The position numbers and the translations under genes are program-made. Below the pieces are notes generated by a model. That model searched no databases and had not been told where the DNA came from. It saw nothing but the letters and a program-made list of their open reading frames with translations. Below are positions 62,432 through 64,000 of a DNA stretch of 64,000 nt, one piece after another. Origin of the DNA: Namhaeicola sp039714555 (GTDB lineage Bacteria; Bacteroidota; Bacteroidia; Flavobacteriales; Flavobacteriaceae); assembly GCA_039714555.1 (NCBI GenBank), contig JBDLJB010000005.1, positions 79,800-143,799 on the forward strand. Direction: 5' to 3'. Position 1 is the stretch's first letter, and the number at the start of each line of letters is the position of its first letter.

Positions 62432-64000
62432 TCTATAACTATTTCATCAGCAAATATCATAGATTCATACTTAGAACCGGCATGATGCCATTCAGGTAAT
62501 TTGCCATAATATCTGGCTATGATCTTGATATATCTTGGCTGAATATTGGTAAAAGTGGTCGTGTAGTTTTCTTTTAAATTTCCTTTCTTTTCCGGGGGTA
62601 CCTTACCTTTTATAATCGAATATAATTCATATTCCTGATTTATAGAATCTTTAATATAAATCTCAACTTGCCTGGGAAAAATAACCCAGGATTCAGTGTT
62701 TTGAAAAAAGCCCATTGAAAAGGATTTTAAAGACTCATTACGCTTCAGGTCAATTTCTATTTCAATATCCTCTCCAGCAAAACCTTGCCATCTTCCACTT
62801 CTAAGTTCGTCTTTACTGCCTAGCCGTCCGTCAAGCAGCGCATAATCACCTCCTCCGTCATAACTGGGATGATATGTACTATAATTCGAAATCAATCGCT
62901 GTAACTTGCCAATGCCTTTGTGGTGGATTAATGATATTTTCTGTATTTGGAACTCCGTTTTTTTATCAATGGAACGAGCCAAAATAGTTGCATTCTTATT
63001 GATAAAAATTGGATTGATGTATTGGGGCGAGTGAGCCGTAACCGTATCTTTGTTAATAGCATAATGAATCGGAAAATCATTGAAAACGGAACGAATGGTA
63101 ATTTTTCTTCCTTGATCATTTACTTCGTTTATGGGATTGATAATAATATAACCATCTAAGATTGTAAGCTCGTGTATAAGTTTGTCGTATTGTTTTGTAT
63201 TTTCTTCTAACCAGTAGTTTCTATTCTCCATTTTCCACAGCGTTGTATATCGCTCTTTCAATGATTTCAGTTCTTTTATAAGTGCTGTTTTTTTTGTTAT
63301 AAGTTCGTTTTTAGATAGGCTTGAATTTTCATCATTTAGATATCCATATAATGCAATGCGAAAAAGATTCTTTTTAATAGTAAATTGTGCCTGCCTTATT
63401 GCAAACATTAAATAATCTAAGGTTTGTTTGTTATTGCTTACCTTTGGGTATAAAGTGTTTAGCTCTGTAAAAATAGTGTCTAATTGGTGTAGAATTGAAA
63501 TATTCTCCTCTCTTTTCCCTTTTTGTAAATAATCAAAATGCATTGGAAATATGGGTTCAAAAAAGCGACTGTTTTTCAAAGCATCTCTGATACCAGATTG
63601 ATGTAGTGAGGACAATTGAAGCATAAGAGCTGTAACGCTTTCTTCTGGAGTATTCAAGCCATAGAAAATAGCGTCAAAAGCGTTGTTAAATCGTATATAC
63701 CGATTTTGTCGTTCTTGTTTTGATGCTTCATTTGTAAGATTAGGTGGTGCATTCCAACTATTTTCAGCTCCCCATACAAATCCATGCCAGTTGTTTTGGA
63801 AAAAATTAAGACCATCATCATCCCAACTTGTATTTAACACCGCTGTTGCATTGTGCTTAAATCCATCTCTAATAAAATTATACACATTAATTTCTGTGCT
63901 ATGATAATTTGGAAATATATTTCCCCAACAATTAATTCCTGGAGCAACCCAAACATTAAGTCCGGTTTTAGATAATGGAGTAACTTTAAATTCAAAATTA
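62428..64000 (-). CDS. GH20-family beta-N-acetylhexosaminidase, C-terminal part (cut by window end)
   Basis: The frame stays open to the window end, so the GTG/ATG positions inside are not real starts. The visible 523 residues contain the end of the TIM barrel (LNVWVAPGINCWGNIFPNY, VLNTSWDDDG, NNWHGFVWGAENSW), a helical linker and a C-terminal galactose-binding-like or F5/8-type domain with GGGDYALLDGRLGS and SGRWQGFAGEDIEIEIDL. The catalytic Asp-Glu pair of GH20 lies beyond the window. It removes terminal GlcNAc or GalNAc. With the sulfatases and GH105 it suggests a sulfated, hexosamine-containing glycan. Confidence 0.88.
   Translation of the reverse strand, partial: NFEFKVTPLSKTGLNVWVAPGINCWGNIFPNYHSTEINVYNFIRDGFKHNATAVLNTSWDDDGLNFFQNNWHGFVWGAENSWNAPPNLTNEASKQERQNRYIRFNNAFDAIFYGLNTPEESVTALMLQLSSLHQSGIRDALKNSRFFEPIFPMHFDYLQKGKREENISILHQLDTIFTELNTLYPKVSNNKQTLDYLMFAIRQAQFTIKKNLFRIALYGYLNDENSSLSKNELITKKTALIKELKSLKERYTTLWKMENRNYWLEENTKQYDKLIHELTILDGYIIINPINEVNDQGRKITIRSVFNDFPIHYAINKDTVTAHSPQYINPIFINKNATILARSIDKKTEFQIQKISLIHHKGIGKLQRLISNYSTYHPSYDGGGDYALLDGRLGSKDELRSGRWQGFAGEDIEIEIDLKRNESLKSFSMGFFQNTESWVIFPRQVEIYIKDSINQEYELYSIIKGKVPPEKKGNLKENYTTTFTNIQPRYIKIIARYYGKLPEWHHAGSKYESMIFADEIVIE

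Noticed and set aside
1..64000. CRISPR arrays, tRNA and rRNA genes, complete insertion sequences
   Set aside because: No regular short direct repeats with spacers, no cloverleaf or rRNA-like stretches, and no transposase frame were seen by eye.

Overview
The window is an AT-rich chromosomal segment that looks like a (probably marine) flavobacterium of the Bacteroidota. The evidence is the gene families (YceI, DUF4834, DUF4159, DUF6702, CreD with a small winged-helix regulator, YfhO, CarboxypepD_reg proteins), exported proteins whose signal peptides end in ..AQ, the lack of strong Shine-Dalgarno sites, promoters of the TTG / TAnnTTTG type, and an accessory tail of sulfatases and glycoside hydrolases. 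No rRNA, tRNA, CRISPR array, intact insertion sequence or phage gene was seen.

Layout. 0-9 kb: a truncated Cys/Met-metabolism PLP enzyme divergent from an Lrp regulator with a repeated operator between them; a GNAT; exported proteins; an M1 peptidase with its DUF6702 neighbour; an AlkA-type glycosylase; and three tandem paralogous exported proteins. 9-19 kb: peptidase E, KAS III-like enzyme, group III truncated haemoglobin, then ADP-forming acyl-CoA synthetase, an aminotransferase and IorA/IorB, which together form a route for fermenting or oxidising amino-acid-derived 2-oxoacids with substrate-level ATP formation. This is followed by a degenerate HemC-HemD-like fusion. 19-30 kb: SDR plus BASS transporter, a 2-oxoacid dehydrogenase E2, a DnaQ-like exonuclease, a GH3/beta-lactamase-fold fusion, and a minus-strand operon rsmE-DUF4159-BASS-acyltransferase. 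30-40 kb: a GNAT-like protein, an outer-membrane-type protein, DUF4834, and a plus-strand surface-polysaccharide cluster (YfhO, methyltransferase, two glycosyltransferases, UDP-GlcNAc 2-epimerase) closed by a terminator. 40-42 kb: membrane protein / winged-helix regulator / CreD module with two identical palindromic operators.

42-64 kb is accessory. All genes are on the minus strand and many are separated by roughly 120-150 bp imperfect hairpin repeats of at least two sequence families. It holds stand-alone genes (VOC, DUF1287, MDR oxidoreductase, AsmA, GNAT), gene relics, and a carbohydrate region with a sugar isomerase-like protein, GH2 beta-galactosidase, M81 peptidase, two S1 sulfatases, an endonuclease/phosphatase-fold protein, a BNR-4/GH105 fusion and a GH20 hexosaminidase cut by the window end. 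Together these suggest breakdown of a sulfated, uronate- and hexosamine-containing glycan, but no SusC/SusD pair is present here. The most unusual features are the hairpin repeats that bracket single genes, the HemC-like protein lacking its cofactor cysteine, and the archaeal-style IOR/ADP-forming synthetase cluster.
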